Source of the DNA: an uncultured Methanobrevibacter sp.
Lineage (GTDB): Archaea > Methanobacteriota > Methanobacteria > Methanobacteriales > Methanobacteriaceae
Assembly (NCBI GenBank): GCA_900319985.1
Contig: ONQL01000048.1
Location: 1-12,842 of the forward strand
Direction: 5' to 3'
Length of the DNA stretch: 12,842 bases
Shown here: piece by piece, positions 12,815 through 12,842 of the stretch
How positions within the stretch are numbered: position 1 is the stretch's first letter
How the letters are laid out: each line of letters opens with the position of its first letter
Made by a program: the position numbers and the translations under genes
The notes under the pieces: generated by a model
Told to the model about the DNA's origin: nothing
Database searches by the model: none
What the model saw: the letters and a program-made list of their open reading frames with translations, nothing else

Positions 12815-12842
12815 GGATTACCGTGCTATCCCCCCTGCTCCA
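12786..12842 (-). CDS. tnpB: Putative C-terminal tail of TnpB, cut by the window edge
   Basis: In one minus-strand frame the last 18 codons in the window read WSRGDSTVILLSWESISP and end at TGA (12786-12788). The decayed copy gives GDSMVILYSLEYIAR-stop in the equivalent frame, so the frame and stop position are shared. TnpB coding sequence commonly overlaps the guide RNA region in this way. The stretch is too short to show catalytic or zinc-finger motifs. Confidence 0.4.
   Translation of the reverse strand, partial: WSRGDSTVILLSWESISP

Larger units (their letters stand above)
12746..12842 (-). mobile_element. Right end of an IS200/IS605-type (tnpB) element, continuing beyond the window
   Basis: On the minus strand the element reads in from the right edge and ends ...CCTCGACTT-loop-AAGTCGAGG-TAGTTCAA. 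A subterminal hairpin followed by a short tail ending in TCAA is the style of IS605-family right ends (IS608 is cleaved after TCAA). The body would be a tnpB gene outside the window. The related decayed copy at 11454-11560 shares the same block order. It is a recent arrival relative to that copy, since both hairpins are intact. Family assignment is from structure and style, as the transposase is not visible. Confidence 0.65.

Noticed and set aside
1..12842. tRNA or rRNA genes
   Set aside because: No cloverleaf, CCA-adjacent acceptor stem, or rRNA-like GC-rich conserved block was found on either strand by eye.

Overview
The window is AT-rich DNA that reads as a methanogenic archaeon of the Methanobacteriales, most like Methanobrevibacter. 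The evidence is an archaeal-type AspRS, a Ser/His/Asp signal peptidase, hemL and cbiC side by side, an adhesin-like Ig-repeat fragment, GGAGGTGA-type ribosome binding sites and TATA-box promoters. The assignment rests on gene content and style, not on a marker gene.

Layout. Positions 1-3839 hold a minus-strand cluster. In transcription order it is a DUF4062/HATPase/winged-helix protein, cbiC, hemL, a type I signal peptidase, and the first codons of an unidentified gene leaving the left edge. HemL and CbiC both serve tetrapyrrole synthesis (cobalamin and its relatives). The first protein looks like an accessory regulatory or conflict gene placed in front of this housekeeping cluster. Positions 3840-5919 are gene-poor: an AT desert with repeated TTGACA-type motifs, a frameshifted duplicate of the 3' end of the neighbouring flavoprotein gene, a small GC-richer hairpin, and a frameshifted fragment of an Ig-like adhesin that still has a promoter-like site, an SD and a strong terminator hairpin. 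Positions 5920-8453 carry aspS followed by an HI0933-family flavoprotein, both minus strand and probably co-transcribed. AspRS shows the His/Pro pair expected of a non-discriminating enzyme.

Positions 8653-10885 carry two divergent envelope-type genes: a secreted Ser/Pro-linker protein with a PepSY-like end, and a zinc-ribbon protein with four membrane segments and a recently expanded charged linker. A hexapeptide acetyltransferase follows convergently (10897-11442).

The right end is shaped by IS200/IS605-type (tnpB) elements. A 3' end with two well-formed hairpins runs off the right edge (12746-12842), and a decayed relative lies directly against the SD of the acetyltransferase gene (11454-11560). 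Between them are an unrecognised 200-aa protein with a winged-helix-like C-terminus and a coupled small reading frame that appears frameshifted and cut by the insertion.

The best leads are the DUF4062-HATPase-wHTH protein and its possible operators, the two tnpB 3' ends with apparent covariation and possible promoter exaptation, the partial duplication of the flavoprotein gene, and stop codons that repeatedly lie inside terminator stems. Nothing here proves a new system.
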